A stretch of 64,000 bases of DNA from Micromonospora sp. LH3U1 (GCF_028475105.1 NZ_CP116936.1:1302001-1366000), one strand, 5' to 3'. Positions 8,402 to 17,447 are shown, counted from the first letter of the stretch. Notes: generated by a model not told the origin, from the sequence alone. Program-made: numbers and translations.

Positions 8402-10882
8402 ATGCGACACATACAACGGCGCATCGCGTTTCTGGCGCTGCCCGCCCTGGTGGCGGGCGTCCTCGTGGCGACCGGGCCCGCGGGCGCGGATCCCACGGAG
8501 TCGACCGCCACGGCCGGTTCCGGACGATCCCAGCTTGAGGATCGGGAGCAGGTAAGCCTCGTACACATCAAGCTGGCCGGCGCCGACATGCTGGACAAGG
8601 TGGTCGCCGCCGGCTTCGACATCGAGCACGGCCTCAAGCGGGTGCCGACCGGCATCGAAGGTGAGGCGGTGGTCACCGCCGAGCAGATCACTGAGCTGAA
8701 GGCGATGGGTGTCGAGGTCCTCGGCGATGACGTGGGCTTCGCGTGGAGCGACGAGGCCGACGGCGGCATCCAGGGCGCTGCCGCGCGGGCCGTCCAGGCT
8801 TCGAGCCACGAGGCGGCGGTACGCATCGCTCGTGCCGACTGGTTCACCACCAAGGGCCAGGGCTTCCTCTATGTCGAGGCACGCACCACCGAGGGACAGC
8901 AGGCAGACCCGATCGTCGGGATGCAGCTCGAGAACGACTCGGGCAAGGGCACCCCGTTCGGCTTCGCGCGGACGATGAGCCGGTTCGTGGACTCCGGGCA
9001 GTACATGTTCCACCGGAACCTGTTCAAGCTCGACGCGCGTCCGAACCAGATCCGGGTCACGAGTTCCACCGGTGGCGTCGGCACCGGTGTCGTCTCCAAC
9101 TGGCTCGAGGACGCCCCGCCGCCGTTGACGGCGAACCCGTCCTACAAGTCGGACTTCGTGGACGGCTACCGGCACCCGCAGCAGCTCTACAGCCGCGCCA
9201 AGGAGATTGCCCGCCAGTACCCGGACATCGCCGAGATCGTCTACCTGCCGAACCAGACGAACGGCTACCAGCGCAAGGCGCAGGCCACGATCGGCGGTAC
9301 CGGGCAGGCGGCGGTCGTCGTCAGCTCGGCGGCGTGGGGCCACGAGGGTGGCAACGACGTCACGGTCGAGTTCGCGGACCGGCCGGGGGCGGACCTCCCG
9401 CTCGCGGTGGAGGTCGCGGGCAAGGCGGTCCGCGTCCTCCTCGCGAAGGACGCCTCCGGTGGGCTGACGAGTACGGCCACCCAGGTGGCGGACGCACTGC
9501 GGACCCAGTCCCAGGGTCTGATCGACCGGTCGCACCCGTATCGCACCAACGCGGGCACCGGCATCGTCGCGCCGACGGCCGGCCCGATCGCGCTGACCGA
9601 CCTCCTCGACCAGAAGCGCGCCGGCGCACCGGAGGGCGAGGTGCCGCGAGGCCCGGTGACGATCCCCGTCCTGCGGATCGGCAAGCACCGTGACGGCAAG
9701 AAGCCCGGTGTGCTGATCCAGGCCCAGGACCACGCCCGCGAGTGGGTGCCGGCGACGACCAGCCTGGAGTCGGCCGAGCGTCTGGTGCACAACTACCGAT
9801 CCGACCGGGAGACGAAGAAGATCGTCGACAACACCGACGTCTTCTTCATCCTCTCCAACAACCCCGACGGGGCGAACTACAGCTTCTACAACTTCGCCTC
9901 GCAGCGTAAGAACATGACGAACCACTGCCCGGACGCGAACGCCGATCCGGCGCAGCGGAACTCCTGGGGCGTCGACCTGAACCGGAACTACCGGGTCGGG
10001 TCGGGCCACGACGGTTACGCGGGAGGGTCGACGAGCTGCGTCAGCGGCACCTACCAGGGGCCGGAGGAGCTGTCCGAGCCCGAGTCGAAGAACATCATCT
10101 GGCTGGTCGAGAAGTACTCGAACATCAAGTTCATGATGTCGGTGCACTCCAACGGCGGTCAGTTGTTCTGGCAGCCCGGCGCGTACATCGCTGACGGACG
10201 GATCACGACGCCGCGCCCGCCGCTGGGTGACGAGGCGTTCTACTGGCAGTCGGCCGCCAGGATCCTGTCGCAGGTCAAGGCGCACCGGGAGACCGTCGTC
10301 ACGCCGGAGAACGTCGGCGGCTCGTCCGACGTCCTCTACTCCTCGGCGGGCAACGTGCGCGAGGACCTGTACTACACCTACGGGATCTACGCCTTCGGCT
10401 GGGAGGTCGGCGGCTCCGTCTACAACCCGGCCACCGGCGACTGGCAGGGCGGTTCGTTCCAGCCAGAATGGGTGGGCAATCCCGACCTTGTCAGCGGCCA
10501 CGCCGAGACGATGGAGTACGCCAACGGGATCATGGAGATGTTCCGGGTCGCGGCGGACTGGGGCAAGGACAAGAAGGACCCGACGTCCCGGCTCATCCCC
10601 GGCGACGGGAAGTACCGCGGGCCCGTCGACGTGCGCTTCGAGACAAGCGAACCGGCCACCATCTACTACACGACGGACGGCAGCCGGCCCACGCTCCAGT
10701 CGCCACGCTATGCGGCGACCGAGTTCCGTGAGCCGGGGCAGGTGTTCCACGTGACCGAGACGACGACGTTCCGTTGGTTCTCGGTGGACAGCGCCGGCAA
10801 CATCGAGAAGAACTACGACCCGACGAAGAACGACAAGCGCAACAACTACCGCACGGCGACGATCAAGATCGCCAAGAAGTAG
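8402..10882 (+). CDS. Secreted M14 zinc carboxypeptidase with C-terminal chitobiase-like domain
   Basis: An 826-residue exported protein: a signal peptide with Arg-rich n-region (MRHIQRRIAFLALPALVAGV) ending near GADPTES, a long N-terminal extension, then an M14 peptidase domain with zinc ligands H444 and E447 (DHAREW), H582 (SVHSNGG) and catalytic E668 (FGWEVGG). Residues about 725-826 (TSEPATIYYTTDGSRPTLQ) match the chitobiase C-terminal beta-sandwich type. It should cleave C-terminal residues from extracellular peptides. AAGGAGGGGAGA lies just before the ATG. The gene stands alone, closed by a strong hairpin at 10892-10944. The extension of roughly 400 residues before the peptidase core is long for the family and may be a propeptide plus accessory domain. 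Confidence 0.92.
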   Translation: MRHIQRRIAFLALPALVAGVLVATGPAGADPTESTATAGSGRSQLEDREQVSLVHIKLAGADMLDKVVAAGFDIEHGLKRVPTGIEGEAVVTAEQITELKAMGVEVLGDDVGFAWSDEADGGIQGAAARAVQASSHEAAVRIARADWFTTKGQGFLYVEARTTEGQQADPIVGMQLENDSGKGTPFGFARTMSRFVDSGQYMFHRNLFKLDARPNQIRVTSSTGGVGTGVVSNWLEDAPPPLTANPSYKSDFVDGYRHPQQLYSRAKEIARQYPDIAEIVYLPNQTNGYQRKAQATIGGTGQAAVVVSSAAWGHEGGNDVTVEFADRPGADLPLAVEVAGKAVRVLLAKDASGGLTSTATQVADALRTQSQGLIDRSHPYRTNAGTGIVAPTAGPIALTDLLDQKRAGAPEGEVPRGPVTIPVLRIGKHRDGKKPGVLIQAQDHAREWVPATTSLESAERLVHNYRSDRETKKIVDNTDVFFILSNNPDGANYSFYNFASQRKNMTNHCPDANADPAQRNSWGVDLNRNYRVGSGHDGYAGGSTSCVSGTYQGPEELSEPESKNIIWLVEKYSNIKFMMSVHSNGGQLFWQPGAYIADGRITTPRPPLGDEAFYWQSAARILSQVKAHRETVVTPENVGGSSDVLYSSAGNVREDLYYTYGIYAFGWEVGGSVYNPATGDWQGGSFQPEWVGNPDLVSGHAETMEYANGIMEMFRVAADWGKDKKDPTSRLIPGDGKYRGPVDVRFETSEPATIYYTTDGSRPTLQSPRYAATEFREPGQVFHVTETTTFRWFSVDSAGNIEKNYDPTKNDKRNNYRTATIKIAKK

Positions 10883-10891
10883 CGCTCATCC

Positions 10892-10944
10892 CGTGATCAT
10901 TGCCTCGTCAGTGGGGTCCACGCACTGGCGAGGCAATGATCACG
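10892..10944. terminator. Bidirectional terminator, 16-bp perfect arms
   Basis: CGTGATCATTGCCTCG pairs perfectly with CGAGGCAATGATCACG, and the stem extends inward through CAGTG/CACTG after one G-T wobble. It sits between the convergent carboxypeptidase and antiporter genes. The outer part of the stem reads TGATCA, as in several other hairpins of this window. Confidence 0.85.
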
Positions 10945-10973
10945 CAGAACGCTGAGGGTGCCGCCGCGACGCG

Positions 10974-12653
10974 TCAGCTGGATGCCCGCTTCGGGAGCAG
11001 AAGTTCCTCGTGATCGAGTTCACGCTCCAGAACGCGGAGTTCCTCGTCGGGCAGCCGGCCGGAGTCGCGCCAGCGCACGAGCTCCTCGCGCTGCGCGTCG
11101 ATGGTGGTCCGCCGGACACGAAGCGCCGTCTCGTACTGCGGCGAGGTGGGCATCTCGGAGGACTCGCTCTGCTCCAGAAGGTCGAGCCGGCCGCGGTAGC
11201 GCGCCAATCGGGCCAGCAGCTGTGTGCGGGTGGTGTTGACGGCGACCTTGCTGTCCGGCTCGTCGGCGGCAACTTCGTCGAGGCGGGCCAGGGCGGCCTC
11301 GACCGCAGCCGATCGGGCCTCGTTGCGTACGCGGGCCTGGTCGGTCTCGTTGGCGCGCAGGCCCAGCCTCCGCACGAGGGGCGCGAACGTCAGGCCCTGC
11401 CCGACGAGTGTCACCAGGACGACCACGAAGGTGCAGAACAGCAGGAGGTCACGGTCGGGGAAGGGCGCGCCGCTGGTGGTGGTCAGCGGAAGGGTGAAGA
11501 TCGCGGCCAGGCTGATGACGCCACGTGTGCCCGACCAGCTCAGCGCCACCACTTCGCGGGGGGAGAGCCGGCGGGCGTTGCGGTCCGTGCGCGCGACCTG
11601 TCGAGCACTCGCTGGCTCGTCGGGATCGTCCTGCTCCGATACGCCGCCCAACCGGGTGTGCAGTGACCGGGGGAGGGACTGGGTCAACACCAGCCACGCG
11701 GGGCGCAGCAGCAGCACCGCGCCGACCGAGATCGCGACGGCGATGACGATGGTCGACGTGTCGTACTGCCGCAGGCCCTTGACGACCTCGGGAAGCTGCT
11801 GCCCGATCAGCAGGAAGACGAAGCCTTCGAGGAGGAAGTCGACCAGCCGCCACACGGCGCTGGTCTGCAGCCGGGCCGCCCCGGACCCGAGCTGGGGCGT
11901 CTGGTGGCCGACGATCAGCCCGGCGATCACCACGGCGAGCACCCCGGAGACGTGTAGCTCCTCGCCCAACAGGTAGGCCACGAAGGGTGTCGCGAGCGAG
12001 ATGGCGTTGGACATCAAGGGGTCTGTGGTGAGCGGTCGGGCCAGACGTACCGCCCAGGCCACGGCCGCCCCTACGGCTACCCCACCGACGGCGGCCAGCA
12101 CGAACTTCGCAACGGCCCCCGGGAATGAGAACTCGCCACCCACGGCGGCGGCCACCGCGACGCTGAGCATCGTCAGCGCGGTGGCGTCGTTCAGCAACCC
12201 CTCGCCCTGGATGATCGTGACCATCTTCGGCGGCAGGTTGACCCGGCGGCCCACCGCCAGGGCGGCCACCGGGTCGGGCGGCGCGATAGCGGCGCCGACC
12301 GCGATTCCGGCAGCCAGTGTCGCGCCGGCGACGAACAGGTGGAACCCGACTCCGACGAGGAGCCCGGTGAGGAGCACCAACAGGACGGACAGGCTGACCA
12401 CGATGCGCAGGTTCCGGCGGATGTCCAACAGCGAGGAGTCCAGGGCGGCGCTGTAGAGCAGCGGCGGCAGCACGACCATGAGCACAAGGTCGGGATCAAG
12501 CTCGACGTTGGGGCCGGGGAGCAGCGCGTACGCGATGCCGATGAGCGGCAGAAGCGCCGCCGCCGGGAGGCCGGTGTGGGCGGCCACCCACCGCACGGCG
12601 ACGATGACCGCGACGGCGGCGAGCACGAACAACAACATCGAGTGGGTGCTCAC
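10974..12653 (-). CDS. Na+/H+ antiporter, CPA1 (NhaP-like) family
   Basis: The 559-residue product has about 12 hydrophobic segments in residues 1-410 with CPA1 signatures: AIAPPDPVAALAV (paired ion-binding residues before the sixth helix), GEGLLNDATAL and WSGTRGVISLAAIF. A charged cytoplasmic tail of about 130 residues follows (DQARVRNEARSAAVEAAL onward). It exchanges Na+ or K+ for H+ across the cytoplasmic membrane. The GTG at 12653 (VSTHSMLLFVL) is chosen, with AGGGAG upstream; longer in-frame starts lack a hydrophobic or conserved sequence. A perfect 16-bp palindrome at 12804-12819 lies upstream and may be its operator. Confidence 0.9.
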   Translation of the reverse strand: MSTHSMLLFVLAAVAVIVAVRWVAAHTGLPAAALLPLIGIAYALLPGPNVELDPDLVLMVVLPPLLYSAALDSSLLDIRRNLRIVVSLSVLLVLLTGLLVGVGFHLFVAGATLAAGIAVGAAIAPPDPVAALAVGRRVNLPPKMVTIIQGEGLLNDATALTMLSVAVAAAVGGEFSFPGAVAKFVLAAVGGVAVGAAVAWAVRLARPLTTDPLMSNAISLATPFVAYLLGEELHVSGVLAVVIAGLIVGHQTPQLGSGAARLQTSAVWRLVDFLLEGFVFLLIGQQLPEVVKGLRQYDTSTIVIAVAISVGAVLLLRPAWLVLTQSLPRSLHTRLGGVSEQDDPDEPASARQVARTDRNARRLSPREVVALSWSGTRGVISLAAIFTLPLTTTSGAPFPDRDLLLFCTFVVVLVTLVGQGLTFAPLVRRLGLRANETDQARVRNEARSAAVEAALARLDEVAADEPDSKVAVNTTRTQLLARLARYRGRLDLLEQSESSEMPTSPQYETALRVRRTTIDAQREELVRWRDSGRLPDEELRVLERELDHEELLLPKRASS

Positions 12654-12803
12654 CTGGTTACTTCTCCCTGGAGCGGCGCGAGTCGCGAGATTCTTCGGGT
12701 CGACTGCGGGCTCGCGGCCGAGCCGGCCAGTCGCATCCGATCGGTGACACCCGTCAAGGCTGTTAGTGCCGGGCAGCGCGGCCTGCAGCGCTGACGAGCC
12801 TAC

Positions 12804-12819
12804 CCGTTTGATCAAACGG
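12804..12819. promoter_or_regulatory. Perfect 16-bp palindrome, candidate TetR-type operator
   Basis: CCGTTTGATCAAACGG is its own reverse complement and lies about 150 bp upstream of the antiporter start. Length and symmetry fit a dimeric repressor site. No repressor gene is adjacent, so the cognate protein is unknown. Confidence 0.45.
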
Positions 12820-12960
12820 ACCGCTCGTCGGCGGCCGGGGGAGAGCGCCACCGCGCTTCGCCCGGTGCGAAGCCGCCGGACGATCGCGCTGGTGCCATCT
12901 ATCGGCGCACGTCTATAGTTGCGCGCATCACAACAATCATGGCCGTGGTTACGCGGCCAG

Positions 12961-12982
12961 ATCGTCGAAGCGCTTCGACGAT
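12961..12982. promoter_or_regulatory. LacI-family operator upstream of the GH3 enzyme
   Basis: A perfect 22-bp palindrome (ATCGTCGAAG CGCTTCGACGAT) with the central GAAGCGCTTC typical of LacI-family sugar-repressor sites in actinobacteria. It lies about 90 bp before the GH3 ATG, downstream of a possible -10, where binding would block transcription. The LacI protein is not encoded in this window. Confidence 0.75.
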
Positions 12983-13074
12983 CCGTCGTTCAGGCCCGTC
13001 AGCCGGGTGTCGAGCCTGGCCACGCCGGTCTCGGCGCCCACTGGGCGCCTGTCGTACGACATGAGGAGAACCAC

Positions 13075-16059
13075 ATGCGGAACAGGCGCCTCCGGCGCGG
13101 AATCACCGCGCTCGCGCTCGCCCTGCTGGCCCTGCCGGCCGTTCCCGGCACTGCGCTCGCCGAGCCCACCTACCCGTTCCGAGATCCACACCTGCCCGTG
13201 AACGCTCGGGTCGACGATCTGCTCGGGCGGCTCACCCAGGACGAGAAGATCTCGTGGCTGCATCAGTACCAGCCGGCCATCCCCCGGCTGGGCATCGGCT
13301 TGTTCAAAACCGGCACCGAGGCGCTGCACGGGGTGGCCTGGTCGACCGACATCGACAACAACGGCGCGGTGGTGAAGGCCCGCGGTACGTCCTTCCCTCA
13401 GCCGGTGGGCATGGCCAGCACCTGGAACACCGACCTGATCCAGCAGGTCGGTTCGGCCGTCGGAGACGAGGCACGCGGCTACCACGCGCAGAACCCCCGA
13501 GTCTGGGGTCTCAACCTCTGGGCCCCGGTGGTCAACCTGCTGCGCGACCCCCGCTGGGGGCGCAACGAGGAGGGCTACTCCGAGGACCCGCTGCTCACCG
13601 CCGCGATCTCCACCGCGTACGGCTCGGGGATGACCGGCGGGGACCCCGACCACCTGAAGAGCGCCCCGACCCTCAAGCACTACCTGGCCTACAACAACGA
13701 GGTCCGTCGCGACGTGACCTCGTCGAACGTGCCCCCTCGGGTGCTCAACGAGTACGACCGCGCCGCGTTCAGGCCGGCCATCGCCGCCGACGCGGCGACC
13801 GGGGTGATGGCCGCGTACAACCTGGTCAACGGTCGTCCCGCGACGGTGGACCCGGACCTGGCCACGGTGGTGCGCGGCTGGACCGACCAGCCGCTGATGA
13901 ACGTCACGGACGCTTGGGCGCCGAACAACCTCGTCGCCTCCCAGGGGTACTACGCCACCCAGGCCGAGGCGAACGCCGCGATCGTCAAGGCCGGCCTCAA
14001 CAGCTTCATCACCGATGACACGAACGCGCAGCCGACCATCACCGCCATCAAGCAGGCGCTCGCGACCGGCCTGCTCACCGAGCGGGACATCGACGCCCGG
14101 ATCCGGGAGATCCTGAACGTGCGGTTCCGGTTGGGTGAGTTCGACCCGGGCGGCGGCCGGCACGGCGGCATCACCCCGGATGTCATCAACAGCCCGGAAC
14201 ACCAGCGACTCGCCCGGCAGGCCGCCGGAGAGGCCATGGTGCTGCTGAAGAACTCCCGGCAGGCACTGCCGCTGGACCCGGCGCGAACCCGCAAGGTGGC
14301 CGTGCTCGGTCCGCTGGCCGACACTCTCTACTCGGACTGGTACGGCGGCGACCTGCCGTATCAGGTGACTGCGCTCGATGGCATCCGTGAGCGGCTGGGC
14401 GGCTCTGCCAGTGTCACCGGGCTCGACGGCGCGGACCGGATCGCCCTGAAGGACGCGGCCACCGGCCGGTACGTCACGGCCACCGGCACCACCGACGCCG
14501 ACCCGGTCACCGCCACCGGTGCCACCGCGTCGCTCGCCGCCCAGTTCGACGTGGTGGACTGGGGCCAGGACGTGGTGACGCTGCGCAACGCCGCCAACAG
14601 CCGATACCTCGGCTACAACTGGGGGCCGTTCCTCACCCGCGACGAGCAGCCGAACGGCTGGTATGTCCAGCAGCAGTTCAAGGTGGAGCCGCAGGCCGAC
14701 GGGACCGTGGTGTTGCGCTACGTCGGCTACGAGACCAAGGAGAGCTGGTTCGGCGCCGAGACGTACGTGACGGTCGGCGACGATGGTGCCCTCAAACTCG
14801 GCGCGTCGACCCCGGCCGCCGCGACCCACTTCAGTCGCGAGGTGGTCAGCAGTGGGATCGACCGTGCCGTCGCGGCGGCCAAGGCGGCCGACACCGCCGT
14901 GCTGGTCGTCGGCAGCAACCCGTTCATCAACGGACGCGAGGCGCACGACCGGACCTCCACGGCGCTGAGCGCCGGCCAGGAGGCGCTGGTCAAGGCCGTG
15001 GTCAAGGCAAACCCGCGGACCGTGCTGGTGCTCCAGACCAGCTACCCGGTCACCATGACCTGGGAGCAGGAGCACGTCCCGGCCATCGTCTGGACCACCC
15101 ACGCGGGCGCCGAGACCGGGCACGCTGTCGCCGACGTCCTGTTCGGCGACCGCAACCCATCCGGCCGGCTCACCCAGACCTGGTACCGCTCGGACGGGCA
15201 ACTGCCGCCGGACCTGCTGGAGTACGACATCATCTCGTCCGGACAGACCTACCTGTACGACACCGCGAAGCCGCTCTACCCGTTCGGCCACGGGCTGTCG
15301 TACACCCGTTTCCGGTATGGCCAGCTCCGCACCGGCGCACAGTCGGTCGCGGCCGACGGCACCATGACGGTCAGTGTCGACGTGACCAACGTCGGCAGCC
15401 GGGCCGGGTCGGAGGTGGTCCAGCTCTACACCCACCAGCGCACCTCGCGGGACAGGATGCCGATCCGCCAGCTCAAGGCGTTCCAGCGGGTGCACCTCGC
15501 ACCCGGGCAGACCCGGACCGTGACGCTGCGACTGCCGGCCGCCGACCTGGCGCACTGGGACGTCACCCGCAGCCGGTGGGTGGTCGAGTCGTCGACCTAC
15601 GACCTGTCGGTCGGCGCGTCCGTCGAGCACATCCGGGCCCGGACCGAGGTTCGGGTGCGCGGCGAGACGATCCCGGCCCGTGACCTGTCCCGGCCCACCA
15701 GGGCGGAGAACTTCGACCGGTACGCGGGGGTCCGGCTGGTCGACGAGACGAAGGCTCGCGGTACGGCCGTCGGTGCCACCGCCGCCGGCCAGTGGATCTC
15801 CTTCGCCGGTTCCGCCCTGCGCCCTGGTGTCCACACCTTCACCGCGAATGTCGCCAAGGCCGGCGCGGACGCTGGCACGATCCAGATCCGGCTGGGCTCG
15901 CCCACCGGCCGGCTGCTGGGTACGGCCACCGTGCCCGGCACCGGTGACGACTACCGGTATGTCAGCGTCAGCACCGACCTGGCCCGGGTTGCCGGCACCC
16001 ACGACGTGTACCTGGTGTTCGAATCCGCGCTGCGGCTGGCCGACTTCTCCATCAGGTGA
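13075..16059 (+). CDS. Secreted multidomain GH3 glycosidase (beta-glucosidase/xylosidase type) with CBM6-like domain
   Basis: A 994-residue exported enzyme. Signal peptide (RRGITALALALLALPAVPG, cleavage near ALAEP), then a GH3 catalytic barrel with LNLWAPVVNLLRDPRWGRNE and a likely nucleophile Asp279 in NVTDAWAP. The second GH3 domain is split by an insert of about 130 residues (about 455-590; ALKDAATGRYVTATG, LRNAANSRYLGYNW) that looks like a fascin-type beta-trefoil. It is followed by GSNPFINGREAHDR, a fibronectin-III-like domain (VDVTNVGSRAGSEVVQLY) and a C-terminal CBM6-like domain (about 870-994). The ATG at 13075 is preceded by GAGGAG. The LacI-type operator upstream argues for induction by a plant-derived oligosaccharide. 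Specificity (glucose, xylose or arabinose) cannot be told. Confidence 0.9.
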   Translation: MRNRRLRRGITALALALLALPAVPGTALAEPTYPFRDPHLPVNARVDDLLGRLTQDEKISWLHQYQPAIPRLGIGLFKTGTEALHGVAWSTDIDNNGAVVKARGTSFPQPVGMASTWNTDLIQQVGSAVGDEARGYHAQNPRVWGLNLWAPVVNLLRDPRWGRNEEGYSEDPLLTAAISTAYGSGMTGGDPDHLKSAPTLKHYLAYNNEVRRDVTSSNVPPRVLNEYDRAAFRPAIAADAATGVMAAYNLVNGRPATVDPDLATVVRGWTDQPLMNVTDAWAPNNLVASQGYYATQAEANAAIVKAGLNSFITDDTNAQPTITAIKQALATGLLTERDIDARIREILNVRFRLGEFDPGGGRHGGITPDVINSPEHQRLARQAAGEAMVLLKNSRQALPLDPARTRKVAVLGPLADTLYSDWYGGDLPYQVTALDGIRERLGGSASVTGLDGADRIALKDAATGRYVTATGTTDADPVTATGATASLAAQFDVVDWGQDVVTLRNAANSRYLGYNWGPFLTRDEQPNGWYVQQQFKVEPQADGTVVLRYVGYETKESWFGAETYVTVGDDGALKLGASTPAAATHFSREVVSSGIDRAVAAAKAADTAVLVVGSNPFINGREAHDRTSTALSAGQEALVKAVVKANPRTVLVLQTSYPVTMTWEQEHVPAIVWTTHAGAETGHAVADVLFGDRNPSGRLTQTWYRSDGQLPPDLLEYDIISSGQTYLYDTAKPLYPFGHGLSYTRFRYGQLRTGAQSVAADGTMTVSVDVTNVGSRAGSEVVQLYTHQRTSRDRMPIRQLKAFQRVHLAPGQTRTVTLRLPAADLAHWDVTRSRWVVESSTYDLSVGASVEHIRARTEVRVRGETIPARDLSRPTRAENFDRYAGVRLVDETKARGTAVGATAAGQWISFAGSALRPGVHTFTANVAKAGADAGTIQIRLGSPTGRLLGTATVPGTGDDYRYVSVSTDLARVAGTHDVYLVFESALRLADFSIR

Positions 16060-16065
16060 CCGGAA

Positions 16066-16100
16066 CCCACGGCCGGGTCGATCGTCGACCCGGCCGTGGG
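16066..16100. terminator. Bidirectional terminator, 16-bp perfect arms
   Basis: CCCACGGCCGGGTCGA and TCGACCCGGCCGTGGG flank a 3-nt loop, between the convergent GH3 and DUF1996 genes. Confidence 0.85.
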
Positions 16101-16131
16101 CCGGCCCCGAGGAGCGCTGCTGATGTGTCGC

Positions 16132-17343
16132 CTACTTCTGGTACCCGTAGTTGTCGCAGGTCCGGCGCCCCTGGACGCAGTTCCTGGTGCGCTTGTTCAT
16201 GGTGTTGACGTCCCACATCACGAACGCGTCGCCGTGCATCGACGAGGCGCTCTTACCCTCCCTGTCGGAGGCGAGGTAGTAGCCCGCCGGGGTGCCCTTC
16301 GCCGGGTACTGGATGTCGAAGGTGATCGCCGGGATCCTGACCGGGTGGCTGGTCGGGCAGCCGTTGCCGCTGCCGTACGCCACATGGTCCTTGTGGTTGG
16401 GGCTGTCCAGGTTCTTGCCGTCCCAGCAGTCGGGGAACTGCATCATGAAGTGCAGCGTCGCGTTCCCACCACAGATGGGCCAGTTGCCGTTGGTGCTGCG
16501 GGCCACGCCGTCGAGGTCGCCGGGGCCGTAGAAGGCGCAGTAGAACTGGCCGCTCGTACCGCGCGGTGTGGGCTTCTTCTTCTTGGCGTCGCCGGAGATC
16601 ATGCGCAGGCCGTTGGGCATCGGCATCTGACCGGTCGAGTTCTTGGCGAGCGAGCGGTAGTAGACCCGGAAACCCGTGGTCTCGACCGGCCTGCCGGTCG
16701 CGTTGTCATAGAGCGTGGGCACCCAGTAGGCCGAGTGGTCCTGGACCGGCTTGCAGGAGGTGGCCGTGAACTTCGTCAGGTCCCCCGCGACGGTGTTCGC
16801 GTCGACGGCCTTGTTGCCGACGAACGAGTGCATGTGTGAGGCGCCCGGGAGGCCGGGGGCGACAATCGGGTCGTCCGGCAGTCGATGGCTGTACTGGCAG
16901 TCCGCCCGGAACTCGGGGAGGTTGCCCACGCCGGCCGGGACGGGGTCGATCTTCAACGCCTTGTACGCGTCGGCCTGCGCCGTCCAGACCGCGCGGTCGA
17001 CCGGGACCCAGCCGGTTGCGGGGATCTTCGGCGTGGCAGCGGTCGACGGCGTCGCGGGTGTCGACGGGGTCGTGGACGTCGACGGCGTCGCGGAGGCCCA
17101 CGGCGCCGCGCCGGGCGACTCTGCCTGTGCGGCCGACGGCGACGTGTATTCGAGGGCGTTGGCCGCGTTCGACGGTTCGGGCTCGTCGGCGGCGGTGGCC
17201 AGGTACACGCCGCCGGCCGCGACGACGAGCACGACGGCCACGCTCGCGGCCATGCCCAACTTGTTGCGGGCGAACCGGCCCGCGAGACCAGGACGCGACG
17301 GCGGCGGGCTCGCGTCCGGTTCGTGGAACGAGGCGTACGACAC
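16132..17343 (-). CDS. DUF1996 domain protein, membrane-anchored and exported
   Basis: A 403-residue protein with a short cytoplasmic N-terminus, one membrane helix (GMAASVAVVLVVAAGGVYLA, about 30-50), a Ser/Thr/Pro linker (TPSTSTTPSTPATPSTAATP) and a DUF1996 domain from about residue 135 (ASHMHSFVGN, SCKPVQDHSAYWVPTLY, MQFPDCWDGKN, CPTSHPVRIP). DUF1996 occurs in secreted actinomycete and fungal proteins without a proven activity; the conserved His, Asp and Cys residues suggest a metal-bound fold, which is inference. The GTG at 17343 follows GGGAGTG. The gene is monocistronic, ending at the shared hairpin at 16066-16100. Confidence 0.88.
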   Translation of the reverse strand: MSYASFHEPDASPPPSRPGLAGRFARNKLGMAASVAVVLVVAAGGVYLATAADEPEPSNAANALEYTSPSAAQAESPGAAPWASATPSTSTTPSTPATPSTAATPKIPATGWVPVDRAVWTAQADAYKALKIDPVPAGVGNLPEFRADCQYSHRLPDDPIVAPGLPGASHMHSFVGNKAVDANTVAGDLTKFTATSCKPVQDHSAYWVPTLYDNATGRPVETTGFRVYYRSLAKNSTGQMPMPNGLRMISGDAKKKKPTPRGTSGQFYCAFYGPGDLDGVARSTNGNWPICGGNATLHFMMQFPDCWDGKNLDSPNHKDHVAYGSGNGCPTSHPVRIPAITFDIQYPAKGTPAGYYLASDREGKSASSMHGDAFVMWDVNTMNKRTRNCVQGRRTCDNYGYQK

Positions 17344-17430
17344 GGGTCACTCCCAACGAGCAGACGGCAGGCTGACCCGGACGGCCACGGCCGCCGTATG
17401 GTAGGCGTTTCCCGCCCGTACGCCCAAGGT

Positions 17431-17447
17431 CCTTAAACCACCCTTAA
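17431..17447. promoter_or_regulatory. Direct repeat CCTTAA at 11-bp period upstream of the DUF1996 gene
   Basis: CCTTAA at 17431-17436 recurs at 17442-17447, one helical turn apart, and the second copy continues as an inverted TTAAGG. Same-face hexamer repeats of this spacing are typical of OmpR-family regulator sites. About 90 bp before the DUF1996 start; binding protein unknown. Confidence 0.4.

Larger units (their letters stand above)
12654..13074. other. 421-bp divergent intergenic control region
   Basis: No credible gene. It separates the antiporter (minus) from the GH3 gene (plus) and holds a perfect palindrome CCGTTTGATCAAACGG (12804-12819), a smaller inverted repeat GCTTCG..CGAAGC near 12856-12874, a TATAGT hexamer at 12914-12919 that could be a -10, and a LacI-type palindrome (12961-12982). 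GAGGAG just upstream of 13075 is the ribosome site of the GH3 gene. Confidence 0.7.

Noticed and set aside
8369..10750. 793-codon minus-strand frame opposite the carboxypeptidase
   Set aside because: Composition is Arg/Val/Gly/Asp-rich without motifs; the plus strand encodes a complete M14 enzyme with signal peptide and ribosome site.
10892..10944. Insertion sequence or attachment site at the long hairpin
   Set aside because: No transposase, target duplication or tRNA; position between convergent genes fits a terminator.
12949..16002. 1017-codon minus-strand frame opposite the GH3 gene
   Set aside because: Shadow frame of a high-GC gene; no domain, and it would cover the LacI operator and the GH3 ribosome site.
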